Origin: JBFKQC01 sp041627895
GTDB lineage: Bacteria > Pseudomonadota > Alphaproteobacteria > Rhodobacterales > Rhodobacteraceae
Length of the DNA stretch: 48,237 nucleotides
Assembly: GCA_041627895.1 (NCBI GenBank)
Contig: JBFKQC010000026.1
Coordinates: 1-48,237, forward strand
Reading direction: 5' to 3'
Program-made: the position numbers and the translations under genes
The notes under the pieces: model-generated
Database searches by the model: none
The model's input: the letters and a program-made list of their open reading frames with translations, nothing else
Told to the model about the DNA's origin: nothing
Shown here: positions 24,646-32,425 of the stretch, in pieces
Numbering within the stretch: the stretch's first letter is position 1
Layout of the letters: each line of letters starts with the position of its first letter

Positions 24646-24799
24646 GCTTCGGTCCGAAGTTGCTCGGAAACCGCGAGATAAAGCGCACTGATCGGCCGTC
24701 GGTTCGCCACCCCGCGGGTCGGCGATGGCGCGGCTTCGCGCTGGGCGGCAATGCACGCCTTGGCCACGGCCGGCCGCTTCCGGCAATGTTCGCCCTCGC

Positions 24800-26509
24800 C
24801 TAAGCCTCGATCTCGTCGCCGATCGCCTCGGTCGCCAGCCCGTCGAGCCGCGGCATCAGCGACAGCAGCGACCTGGTGTAGGGGTGCTTCGGCGCGGCGA
24901 AAAGCGTCTCGGTGTCCTGCAGTTCCACCAGCTGTCCGTTCTGCATCACCGCCACCCGGTCGCACATCTGCCGCACCACCGGCAGGTCGTGGCTGATGAA
25001 CAGCATGGTCAGGTTCAGATGCTGCTGCAGATCCTTCAGGATGTTCAGGATTTGCGCCTGGATCGAGACATCCAGCGCGCTGGTCGGCTCGTCGCAGATC
25101 AGGAACCGCGGCTGGGTGGCGAGCGCGCGGGCGATCGAGATGCGCTGGCGCTGGCCGCCGGAAAATTCGTGCGGGTATTTCAGCCCGGCGGCGGCGCCGA
25201 GGCCGACGCGGTCCAGCAATTCGTCGACCCGGTCGCGCAGCGCCTTGCCCTTCAGGATGCCGTGATGGCGTGCCGGTTCCGCGACGATGGCATCGACCCG
25301 CATGCGCGGATTGAGCGAGGAATAGGGGTCCTGAAAGATCATCTGGATCTGGCGCCGGTACCAGGCGAGGTCCCTTTGCCCGGTGATCTCGTGCCCGTCA
25401 TAGCGGATGCTGCCGCCGTCGACGGAATAGAGCCCGGCGATCATCCGGGCGATGGTGGACTTGCCGCTGCCGCTTTCGCCGACGATGCCGAACACCTCGC
25501 CCTGACGGATGTCGAAGCTCACGCGGTCGACGGCGGTCAGATAGCGCCGCCGCGAGGGGATGAAGCTGCGCCTTTGCAGGAAGCGTTTGGTCAGGCCCTC
25601 GACCTCGTAAAGCGGGCGGGCGGCGTCGACATTGGCCTTTTCCCAGTTCCGCGCCAGATCGGCGATGTGGAACTCGGTGACCCGCCCGCCGTAGGAGATC
25701 AGCGGAAAGCGGTGCAGCTTGACGGTGGGCCGCGGCACGGCGGCGATCAGTGACTTGGTGTAGGGATGGCTCGGCTTGCCGAGCACCAGCTTCGTGGCGC
25801 CGGTCTCGACCACCTGGCCGCGATACATCACCGTCACCCGGTCTGTGGTGTCGGCGATCACGCCCATGTCGTGGGTGATCAGGATCACGCCGACCTGGCG
25901 CTCGCGCGCCAACTCCTTGATCAGGTCGAGAATCTGCGCCTGGATCGAGACATCCAGCGCCGTGGTGGGCTCGTCGGCGATGATCACGTCGGGTTCGGAA
26001 CAAAGCGCCAGCGCGATCACGACCCGTTGCCGCATGCCGCCGGAAAACTGGTGCGGGTACTGGTCGAGCCGCAGCTGCGGTTCCGGGATGCCGACGCGGG
26101 TCAGCAGGTCGAGCGCGCGCTGGTCGGCCTCTTTGTCGGACACGTCGAGATGGGTCTGGATCGTCTCGACGAGCTGTTCGCGGACCGTGAAGAGCGGATT
26201 GAGCGAGGTCAGCGGGTCCTGGAAGATCATGCTGATCTCGCGGCCCCGCAGGCTGCGCATGGCGGCGCGGTCGAGGCCGGATATCGCGCGGCCCTTCAGG
26301 CTGATCGTGCCGCCGGTTATTTCGCCGGGGCGTTCCAGAAGGCCCATGACCGCGGCGCCGATGGTGGACTTGCCGGCGCCGGATTCGCCCACCAGCCCGT
26401 GGATCTCGCCCGGTTCCACCGTCAGGTTGGCCTTGTCGACCGCCACGAAGGTTTCGCGGCGCATCGGGAAGGCGACGGTGAGGTCAGAGATTTCGAGAAG
26501 CGGTATCAT
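24800..26509 (-). CDS. Fused dipeptide/oligopeptide ABC transporter ATPase (DppD-DppF type)
   Basis: A 569-residue protein with two complete ABC ATPase units in one chain, equivalent to DppD plus DppF. Walker A is GESGAGKST at residues 41-49 in the first unit and GESGSGKST in the second. The signatures are FSGGMRQRV and FSGGQRQRI. Each unit ends in the oligopeptide/dipeptide C-terminal HPYT motif. It energises uptake through the two permeases of the operon. The frame is open upstream, but ATG 26509 overlaps the stop of the preceding gene (ATGA) and gives the normal N-terminus. It is last in the operon. Confidence 0.93.
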   Translation of the reverse strand: MIPLLEISDLTVAFPMRRETFVAVDKANLTVEPGEIHGLVGESGAGKSTIGAAVMGLLERPGEITGGTISLKGRAISGLDRAAMRSLRGREISMIFQDPLTSLNPLFTVREQLVETIQTHLDVSDKEADQRALDLLTRVGIPEPQLRLDQYPHQFSGGMRQRVVIALALCSEPDVIIADEPTTALDVSIQAQILDLIKELARERQVGVILITHDMGVIADTTDRVTVMYRGQVVETGATKLVLGKPSHPYTKSLIAAVPRPTVKLHRFPLISYGGRVTEFHIADLARNWEKANVDAARPLYEVEGLTKRFLQRRSFIPSRRRYLTAVDRVSFDIRQGEVFGIVGESGSGKSTIARMIAGLYSVDGGSIRYDGHEITGQRDLAWYRRQIQMIFQDPYSSLNPRMRVDAIVAEPARHHGILKGKALRDRVDELLDRVGLGAAAGLKYPHEFSGGQRQRISIARALATQPRFLICDEPTSALDVSIQAQILNILKDLQQHLNLTMLFISHDLPVVRQMCDRVAVMQNGQLVELQDTETLFAAPKHPYTRSLLSLMPRLDGLATEAIGDEIEA

Positions 26510-27141
26510 GGCGTTTCCGTCCCGCCGGCGGCGATCGCGGCGAGGCGTTCGCGCAGGTCCTTGTGGCTGTCCCCGACGAGGCCGAGGCGGGGGTGGCGCG
26601 AAATGCCCGACGTGGTGCGCGCCGCCTCTGCCAACGCCAGGTCCGCGTGCTGCCGCGCCGCGGCGGCGTCGCCCGCATGCGCCCGCGTGACGGCCTTGAC
26701 CGCATGCCACCTGAAGCCGTCCATCGGGAACAGCGTGGCCGCCGGCGGCCGGCCCAGCATCGTCTCGACCTCGGCGTAGCGGCCTGTCAGCCGGTGCTCG
26801 GCCACGAACACGGCGTATTCCATCTCGCCGCCCACCTTCAGCGTGTCGTTCCCTGCCTCTTCGGCAAGCAGGTCCTTGTAGGCCGCGGCGGCCGCGTCGA
26901 CACGTCCAAGCGCCACCAGCGCGGTGGCCCGTGCAAGGCGGACGCGGACGTCGTCGAAATCGTCCTTGCGGGTATCGAAGTAGAATTCACAAAGCTCCAG
27001 CGCGCCTTCGGGTGCGGAGTTCGCAAGCGATATCGCCTGGATCGCGATGTACTGGTCGCGCTGGCTGCGCGCGCGCGAAAGCTTCGCCATGAAGGCGTCG
27101 CGAATCTCGGCGTTCCATTCGGTGTTGCGGTACCAGTCCAC
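26506..27141 (-). CDS. Small helical (TPR-like) protein of unknown function
   Basis: A 211-residue soluble protein, predicted almost fully helical, with TPR-like spacing of Ala, Leu and Tyr (for example YIAIQAISLAN and RLARATALVALGRVDAAAAAYKDLL). GTG 27141 is chosen because it follows AAGG, sits eight bases after the permease stop, and gives a start on the conserved-looking DWYRNTEWN. The frame open further upstream is the permease gene in another frame. Similar stand-alone proteins are common in proteobacteria without known function. Its place between a permease and the ATPase is odd and suggests a helper or scaffold role, not demonstrated. Confidence 0.75.
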   Translation of the reverse strand: MDWYRNTEWNAEIRDAFMAKLSRARSQRDQYIAIQAISLANSAPEGALELCEFYFDTRKDDFDDVRVRLARATALVALGRVDAAAAAYKDLLAEEAGNDTLKVGGEMEYAVFVAEHRLTGRYAEVETMLGRPPAATLFPMDGFRWHAVKAVTRAHAGDAAAARQHADLALAEAARTTSGISRHPRLGLVGDSHKDLRERLAAIAAGGTETP

Positions 27142-27149
27142 GGCTTGCC

Positions 27150-28100
27150 TTACCTGAGCTTCGGGTTCAGCGCGTCGCGCAGCCAGTCGCCGAGCAGGTT
27201 CACCGACAGCGCGAGTGCCAGCAAGGTGCAGGCGGGGAAGAACAGGATCCACCATTCGCCGGAGAACAGGAAACCCTGGCCGATGCGGATTAGCGTGCCG
27301 AGCGACGGCTGCGTGGGCGGGGCGCCGACGCCGAGGAAGCTGAGCGTCGCCTCGGCGATGATCGCCAGCGCCAGCGAAATCGTGGCGATCACCAGCACCG
27401 GCGACAGCACGTTGGGCAGGATGTGGCGCAGCATGATCGAGGCGCCCGAACGGCCGATCAGTTGCGCGGCGGCGACGTATTCCTTTTTCTTCTCCACCAG
27501 CGTCGCGCCGCGCACCACGCGGGCGAACTGCACCCAGTCGGACAGCCCGATGGCGAGGATCAAGACCCAGATCGCCATCTGGTCGCGGTATTCCACCGGG
27601 GTGAATCCCTTGGCGATGCCGAAGATCAGCATGGCGACCAGGATCGCGGGGAAGGTCAGCTGCACGTCGGCGATGCGCATGATGATGGTTTCGGTCCATC
27701 CCCCCCGGTAGCCGGCGACGAGCCCCAGCGTTACGCCGATCACCATGCCGAGAAGCACCGCCGCGAAGCCGACGAAGAGCGATATCCGCATCCCGTAGAG
27801 GATCGTCGAGTACACGTCGCGCCCCTGGTCGTCGGTGCCGAGCAGGAAGCTGTCGCCGGTGAACGCGTTGGCCTGCCCCGGCGGGGTGAAGCCGTTCATC
27901 AGGTTGAGCGTCGCCGGATTGAACGGGTCGTGCGGCGCGATCAGCGGGGCGAGGACCGCGCCGACGACCAGCACCGCGACCACGATGAACGAGACCATCG
28001 CCACCGGCGAGCGGCGGAAGGACCATGCCAGATCGCTCTGCCAGATCGCGGTCAGCCTGGGGGCCAATGTGCGGCGCTGGACGGGGGTCGTGTCGGTCAT
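27150..28100 (-). CDS. Peptide-type ABC transporter permease (DppC-like)
   Basis: A 316-residue inner-membrane permease with an N-terminal OppC_N segment and the BPD_transp_1 domain, about six membrane helices. GTDDQGRDVYSTILYGMRISL is the typical periplasmic-to-helix stretch, and the cytoplasmic EAA loop is YVAAAQLIGRSGASIMLRHILPN. ATG 28100 overlaps the stop of the GFA gene (ATGA). The longer frame upstream lies within that gene and is not used. It pairs with the DppB-like permease encoded two genes earlier. Confidence 0.92.
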   Translation of the reverse strand: MTDTTPVQRRTLAPRLTAIWQSDLAWSFRRSPVAMVSFIVVAVLVVGAVLAPLIAPHDPFNPATLNLMNGFTPPGQANAFTGDSFLLGTDDQGRDVYSTILYGMRISLFVGFAAVLLGMVIGVTLGLVAGYRGGWTETIIMRIADVQLTFPAILVAMLIFGIAKGFTPVEYRDQMAIWVLILAIGLSDWVQFARVVRGATLVEKKKEYVAAAQLIGRSGASIMLRHILPNVLSPVLVIATISLALAIIAEATLSFLGVGAPPTQPSLGTLIRIGQGFLFSGEWWILFFPACTLLALALSVNLLGDWLRDALNPKLR

Positions 28101-28552
28101 CGCGTCATTCCGGTCCGTTCGTGCCAGTCGGCGAGGCTTTCGTCGGGGTAGCCGTCGAACGTCCTGTCGCCGCCGCGCAGGCAGGGCTCGGCCCAGTTGG
28201 CACGGCTGCCGAGCATCAGGTGCGTGCGCTCGGGCGGCAGCGGCAGGTCGGTGTCGATGGCGGAGGCGTGCGGGTGGATCAGGTCCGGCCAGCCGGACGA
28301 CCAGACCCAGAGAGCCGAACCGCACCTGCCGCAGAAGGCGCGCTCATGGTCGGCGCTGGAACGGTACCTGCGGATTTCGGCCCCGCCCTCGACGGTCAGG
28401 GTTTCGGCCAGCGCGCCGAGGTTGATCGCAAAGCCCCCGGCGCCGGCGGTCTTGCGGCAGATCGAGCAGTAGCAGAGGTTGAAGGGCACCGGGTGAGGCG
28501 CCTCGACGGCAAAGCGGACGGCGCCGCAATGGCAGGAACCTTCGAGCCGCAT
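28097..28552 (-). CDS. GFA family zinc-binding protein
   Basis: A 151-residue protein of the glutathione-dependent formaldehyde-activating/centromere V family (PF04828). Zinc-ligand cysteines are at 7 and 9 (CHC), 27, 29 and 32 (CYCSIC), and 74 and 77 (CGRC). Most family members, including true Gfa, have poorly known or disputed activity. The gene lies between the two permease genes and overlaps both neighbours (TGATG and ATGA), so it is firmly in the operon. A role in handling formaldehyde or a thiol adduct released from an imported N-methyl or amine substrate is conceivable but only inferred. Confidence 0.87.
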   Translation of the reverse strand: MRLEGSCHCGAVRFAVEAPHPVPFNLCYCSICRKTAGAGGFAINLGALAETLTVEGGAEIRRYRSSADHERAFCGRCGSALWVWSSGWPDLIHPHASAIDTDLPLPPERTHLMLGSRANWAEPCLRGGDRTFDGYPDESLADWHERTGMTR

Positions 28553-29529
28553 CAGGTGGTCCCCCCGTCGCCCCTGAGCCGCGGGTCGATGGCGACGTAA
28601 AGCAGATCCACCGCCAGGTTGATCCCGACGAACATCACCGAGATCAGCATCAGGTAGGCCGCCATCACGGGAATGTCGACGAACTGGATCGCGTTGATGA
28701 ACAGAAGTCCGACGCCCGGCCACTGGAACACCGTCTCGGTGATGATCGCAAACGCGATGATCGAGCCGAGTTGCAGCCCGGTCACGGTGATCACCGGCAC
28801 CAGCGTGTTCTTCAGCGCGTGGCGGAAATTGACGACACGTTCGGAAAGCCCCCGCGCGCGGGCGAAGTTGATGTAGTCCTGGCGCAGTACCTCCAGCATC
28901 TCGGCCCGGACCAGGCGCATGATCAGTGTCATCTGGTAGAGCCCCAGCGTGATCGACGGCAGGATCAGCGCCTTCAGCCCGCTCGCGGTCAGAAAGCCCG
29001 TGGTCCAGCCGCCGAGGTCCACCACCTCGCCGCGGCCGAAGCTCGGCAGCATGTCGAGTTCCACCGAGAACACGTAGATCAGCAGAATCCCGATCAGGAA
29101 GGTGGGCAGGCTGACGCCGATCAGGCTGACGGTCATGATGATGTTGCTGGCCCAGCCGTCGCGCCGTATCGCGGTGAAGACGCCGAGGACGATGCCGAAC
29201 AGGATCGCGAAAAAGCCGCTGACGGCGGCAAGCTCCAGCGTCGCGGGGGCGCGTTCGGCGATGATGTCGGACACCGGGCGGCCCTGGCGGTAACTGACGC
29301 CGAAATTGCCCCGTGCGGCGTTTTCCAGGAACCGCCAGTACTGCACCGGGAACGGCTGATCCAGGCCGAGTTGGCCGCGCAGGCGCTCGATATCGGCCTG
29401 CGTGCGTTCCTGGCCCAGCATGTTGTCGATCGGATCGCCCACGAAGCGGAACATCGAGAACGCCACGAGCCCCACGACCAGAAGGACGATGAACGACTGA
29501 AAGACGCGGCGGATGATATAGTTGAGCAC
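28552..29529 (-). CDS. Peptide-type ABC transporter permease (DppB-like)
   Basis: A 325-residue permease with six membrane helices. It starts with the family's MLNYIIRRV helix, then the DPIDNMLG and QLGLDQPFPVQYWRFL motifs, and the EAA loop DYINFARARGLSERVVNFRHALKN. It begins with GTG at 29529 after GGGGATCAC. That ribosome site is inside a 7-bp hairpin (29531-29554). It overlaps the GFA gene by one base (TGATG). It forms the membrane channel with the DppC-like protein. Confidence 0.92.
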   Translation of the reverse strand: MLNYIIRRVFQSFIVLLVVGLVAFSMFRFVGDPIDNMLGQERTQADIERLRGQLGLDQPFPVQYWRFLENAARGNFGVSYRQGRPVSDIIAERAPATLELAAVSGFFAILFGIVLGVFTAIRRDGWASNIIMTVSLIGVSLPTFLIGILLIYVFSVELDMLPSFGRGEVVDLGGWTTGFLTASGLKALILPSITLGLYQMTLIMRLVRAEMLEVLRQDYINFARARGLSERVVNFRHALKNTLVPVITVTGLQLGSIIAFAIITETVFQWPGVGLLFINAIQFVDIPVMAAYLMLISVMFVGINLAVDLLYVAIDPRLRGDGGTT

Positions 29530-29530
29530 G

Positions 29531-29554
29531 TGATCCCCATGTTCGCCGGGATCA
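29531..29554 (-). promoter_or_regulatory. Hairpin covering the ribosome site of the DppB-like gene
   Basis: On the minus strand, TGATCCC pairs with GGGATCA around a ten-base loop. The right arm is the ribosome binding sequence (GGGGATCAC then GTG). Folding would hide the start site, so translation may depend on ribosomes arriving from the upstream PAS gene or on a factor that opens the stem. Confidence 0.5.
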
Positions 29555-29614
29555 GGGTGGCGTGGCGGCCCGGTGCCGTCAAGCGGCGTGGTGCCGGCAG
29601 AGGAACAAGTTGCC

Positions 29615-30541
29615 CTAGCCGGGCGACGGGATCGCCGGGCGCAGCGTGATCACGTAGTAGGCGGTGCCCCATTGCTCGGTGGCGCTGAGCGTCAGGTGGA
29701 AGCGTTCGATCATCGTGCCGCGGATCGCGAGGCTGATTGCGTCGCGCACGGTGCCGGCCCGCAACAGCGCCTCGGGGCGGTCGGGCGGGTCGAGGTCGAT
29801 GCCGGAAAACGCGAACAGGTCCAGTTCGGACCCCTGGTAGATCTGGCGGCCGAACATCTCGCGCGCGGCACGGTTGGCGTAGCGCACGACCTGCCCGGCG
29901 TCGACGATCAGCACCGGGTCGGGGATGATTTCCAGCCCGGGCCGCAATTCGTTGTCGGCGACGTTCGCGACGGCGAATTGCACGATCTCGCCCGTGGCGC
30001 CGGCGAGCGGCACGATCAGCCGCTCCCAGTTGCGGGCGAAGATCGCGCCGGGCGGCTCGTGGATCGTCTGAACCCAGTCGCGGCGCGTCAGCGCGGCCGT
30101 GTAGACCGCGGCGAAGAAGGTGCTGATATGGCCGCCGAAACCCTCGGTCGTGCGCCCGGTCATCGACATGCCGCGAATCTCGGCGATGGCGTCGCCGTAG
30201 TGGCGGTAGCGGAACCGGGCGCCGCCCGCCTCGACGTCGATCAGCATCATCCAGTCGTGCAGCCCGGCGAAGGCGTCCATCCGGAACGCCGCGGCCGGCA
30301 CGCGACCCTCGGCGTCGCGGAGCGCGCGGCAAAGCGCGTGAAAGCGGCGCACGATCGGGTTCTGCAGGTCGCTCTCGGCCGGCGACCAGCGCAGGACCGG
30401 GCCGCGGCTGCCTGCCGCCTCGAACAGCGCGCGCAGACCGTCGTCGGCCCCGCGGCAGAGGCTGTCGGCCAGCGCGTCGACCTCGGCGCGACGTGCTGCC
30501 GGGTCGTCGTTGTTGGAGTCGGGTTCGGTTCGTCCGGTCAA
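29615..30541 (-). CDS. PAS-domain sensor protein without output domain
   Basis: A protein of about 308 residues. Its middle part (FRMDAFAGLHDWMMLIDV to NVADNELRPG) resembles the PAS_5 family of alphaproteobacteria, and the C-terminal part (EIIPDPVLIVDAGQVVRYANRAAREMF and on) is a canonical PAS domain. No kinase, GGDEF, HTH or other output domain follows. No ATG lies near the start. TTG 30541 (AGG seven bases upstream) or TTG 30583 are the candidates, so the N-terminus is uncertain. It sits after the binding-protein gene's terminator-like hairpin and before the first permease gene. It may sense a ligand linked to the transported substrate. That is inference. Confidence 0.75.
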   Translation of the reverse strand: MTGRTEPDSNNDDPAARRAEVDALADSLCRGADDGLRALFEAAGSRGPVLRWSPAESDLQNPIVRRFHALCRALRDAEGRVPAAAFRMDAFAGLHDWMMLIDVEAGGARFRYRHYGDAIAEIRGMSMTGRTTEGFGGHISTFFAAVYTAALTRRDWVQTIHEPPGAIFARNWERLIVPLAGATGEIVQFAVANVADNELRPGLEIIPDPVLIVDAGQVVRYANRAAREMFGRQIYQGSELDLFAFSGIDLDPPDRPEALLRAGTVRDAISLAIRGTMIERFHLTLSATEQWGTAYYVITLRPAIPSPG

Positions 30542-30623
30542 AAGGTGCCTGAAAGAAGCAGGTTTACAGCACGACGATATCAAATCGCGGACAGCATGTG
30601 CGGGAATTCGTTAACAAAGTGTT

Positions 30624-30647
30624 GCGGCGGCCGTTTCCGGCCGCCGC
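30624..30647 (-). terminator. Terminator-like hairpin after the binding-protein gene
   Basis: GCGGCGGCC (30624-30632) pairs perfectly with GGCCGCCGC (30639-30647) around a six-base loop. On the minus strand it begins 17 bases after the binding-protein stop and is followed by AACACTTTG, so the T-run is poor. It probably limits read-through into the PAS, permease and ATPase genes rather than fully stopping it. Confidence 0.6.
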
Positions 30648-30664
30648 GCGCCCGGCGCCCGGGC

Positions 30665-32230
30665 CTAGTTCACCGTCACCCAGCGCAGGATGAAGAAGTC
30701 GTCGGGCCGCTGGGTCAACTCGATATTGTCGCGCGTGCCCCAGACCAGCGGCTGCACGTAAAGCGTCACATAGGCGTGCTCGCCCTGGTAGGCCGCCGTC
30801 ACCTCGTCCAGCATCGCCTGGCGCTTTGCGTCGTCGATCTCGGACTGGATCATCGGCAGAAGCTCGTCGATCCGCGCGTTGGAATAGTCGCCGAAATTCC
30901 ACGACCCGAGGCGCTTTTCCTCGTTCGGGGTCGAGGCGAGGAACCGGATCGGGTGCTCGTGATCGAAGGTCCCGGGCGACCAGCCGAGCAGGTACATGTC
31001 GAAATTGTCCTCGCGCAGTTCGGGCCAGTAGTTGCGCACTGGCATCGCGTCGAGTTCCGCCTTCAGCCCGATCTGCGCCAGCATCGAGACCACCGCCTGA
31101 CAGACCGCCTCGTCGTTCAGGTAGCGGTCGTTCGGGCACTTGAGCCCGAACGAGAAGCCGTCGCCGTGGCCCGCCCCGGCCAGCAGCGCCTTCGCCGCCT
31201 CGACGTCATAGCCGGGCCGCGTGTCGTTGGCCGCCGAGAAGCCGCGCATCGCCGGGCTGACAAGCTGGCTCGCCGGCTCGGCGTTGCCGCGCATGATCGT
31301 CTGCAGGATCGCCGGCACGTTGATCGCGCGCGCCACGGCCTCGCGGACGCGCGCGTCGCGGAACGGATTGGGCTTGCCCGCGTCGGCGCCGTATTTCAGC
31401 GTCTCGGCCTGGTGCGCGAAGCCCAGCATGATCACCCGGGCCTCGATACCCTTGATCACCTTCATGCCGTCGCGTTCGGCCAGCCGGACGGCATCCTGGA
31501 TCGGCACCGGGTTGATCAGGTCGACATCGCCGGAAATCAGCGCGGCCACCGCGGTGGCCGGGTTCTGGATCGGGGTGAAGGTTGCCTGGGTGATGTTGTG
31601 TTCCGCCTCGCCCCACCAGTCCGCGAAGGGCGCCAGCACGGTTTGCAGCCCCGGCTGGCGGTCGGTGACCATGAAGGCGCCGGTGCCGTTCGCGTTCAGC
31701 GTCGCGGCATTGCCCTGTTCCTTGTCGGGCAGTTCGGCGCCGCGCTGGCTGGTCCACCCGGCATCCATGATCATCCAGTTCGCGATCGAATCCGGAAAGA
31801 TCGGGTTCGGCGCGGCGGTCATGATGTCGACGGTGAAGTCGTCGACCTTGACGACCTCGCTGACCGGGGCGAACCAGCTGCGCACATCCGCGGCCTCGGA
31901 CGAGGCGCGGTTGTAGGAAAAGATCACGTCGTCGGCGTCGAACGCGCTGCCGTCGTGGAAGGTCACGCCCTGGCGCAAGTGAAACCGCCAGCCCGCGCCG
32001 TCGCCGATCGGCTCCCAACTGGTGGCCAGCGCGGGCTCGATCCGCATGTCCTTGCCGCGGCGCACGAGGCCCTCGTAGACATTGTTCAGGAACCCGAGGA
32101 CCGGGGCGGAGTTCACCGCGTGCGGGTCCATCGTCTGCGGGTCGGTGGTGCCGGCCCACTTGAAGCTTTCCGCCTGGGCCGCGCCCGCAAGGACGAGCCC
32201 GAGTGCGGTGAAGTATGTCAATCGTCGCAT
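30665..32230 (-). CDS. Peptide/opine-type ABC transporter substrate-binding protein
   Basis: A 521-residue periplasmic binding protein of family 5 (SBP_bac_5). The signal peptide is residues 1-20 (MRRLTYF, hydrophobic core, AQA-E cleavage). The mature part begins with FKWAGTTDPQTMDPHA and contains LVRRGKDMRIEPALATSWE and the VTFHDGSAFDADDVIFSYNRA motif usual for the family. ATG 32230 follows GGGAGAG. The longer upstream frame is rejected because it would precede the signal peptide. It is the first gene of the leftward operon, driven by a promoter near 32333-32362. Ligands in this family range from di- and oligopeptides to opines, glutathione and nickel. The specificity is not visible. Confidence 0.93.
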   Translation of the reverse strand: MRRLTYFTALGLVLAGAAQAESFKWAGTTDPQTMDPHAVNSAPVLGFLNNVYEGLVRRGKDMRIEPALATSWEPIGDGAGWRFHLRQGVTFHDGSAFDADDVIFSYNRASSEAADVRSWFAPVSEVVKVDDFTVDIMTAAPNPIFPDSIANWMIMDAGWTSQRGAELPDKEQGNAATLNANGTGAFMVTDRQPGLQTVLAPFADWWGEAEHNITQATFTPIQNPATAVAALISGDVDLINPVPIQDAVRLAERDGMKVIKGIEARVIMLGFAHQAETLKYGADAGKPNPFRDARVREAVARAINVPAILQTIMRGNAEPASQLVSPAMRGFSAANDTRPGYDVEAAKALLAGAGHGDGFSFGLKCPNDRYLNDEAVCQAVVSMLAQIGLKAELDAMPVRNYWPELREDNFDMYLLGWSPGTFDHEHPIRFLASTPNEEKRLGSWNFGDYSNARIDELLPMIQSEIDDAKRQAMLDEVTAAYQGEHAYVTLYVQPLVWGTRDNIELTQRPDDFFILRWVTVN

Positions 32231-32332
32231 GAAATCTCTCCCATTCCGCCGGTTGCGCCCGGCCTTTCCACAGCCAACCCGCAAGGCCCCGGGCGGTCAC
32301 GTCACGATGCCGTGAGGTGGCCGCCACTGTCC

Positions 32333-32362
32333 GGTATAACCGCGGCGGGGCCGTGACGCCAA
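32333..32362 (-). promoter_or_regulatory. Putative promoter of the peptide-type transporter operon
   Basis: On the minus strand, TTGGCG (plus coordinates 32362-32357), 18 bases, then TATACC (32338-32333), each 4 of 6 to the sigma-70 consensus. Transcription would start near 32326, giving a leader of about 95 bases. Confidence 0.4.
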
Positions 32363-32425
32363 GCCGGGATGACAGGCGGCCGCCTTGCGTGAGATACTGC
32401 GGCATGGGCCGGCGAGGGGTGTGTC

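Larger units (their letters stand above)
24312..24799. other. Convergent intergenic region with regulatory features
   Basis: 488 bases between two gene ends that point toward each other, where no promoter is expected. It nevertheless contains two perfect palindromes (24320-24337 and 24340-24353), an AT-rich stretch (24354-24388) unlike the surrounding DNA, a 36-codon ORF with a good ribosome site (24410-24520), and a strong stem-loop (24607-24645). Right of 24660 nothing recognisable is seen. Confidence 0.6.

Noticed and set aside
32302..32315. TCACG-ATGC-CGTGA inverted repeat before the HExxH gene
   Set aside because: The arms are only five bases with no extension, so chance is a fair explanation in DNA of this composition.
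29573..32356. 927-codon plus-strand open frame across the PAS and binding-protein genes
   Set aside because: It runs across two genes and their terminator-like hairpin on the opposite strand. The translation is rich in Arg, His, Val and Gln without motifs, as expected of an antisense frame.
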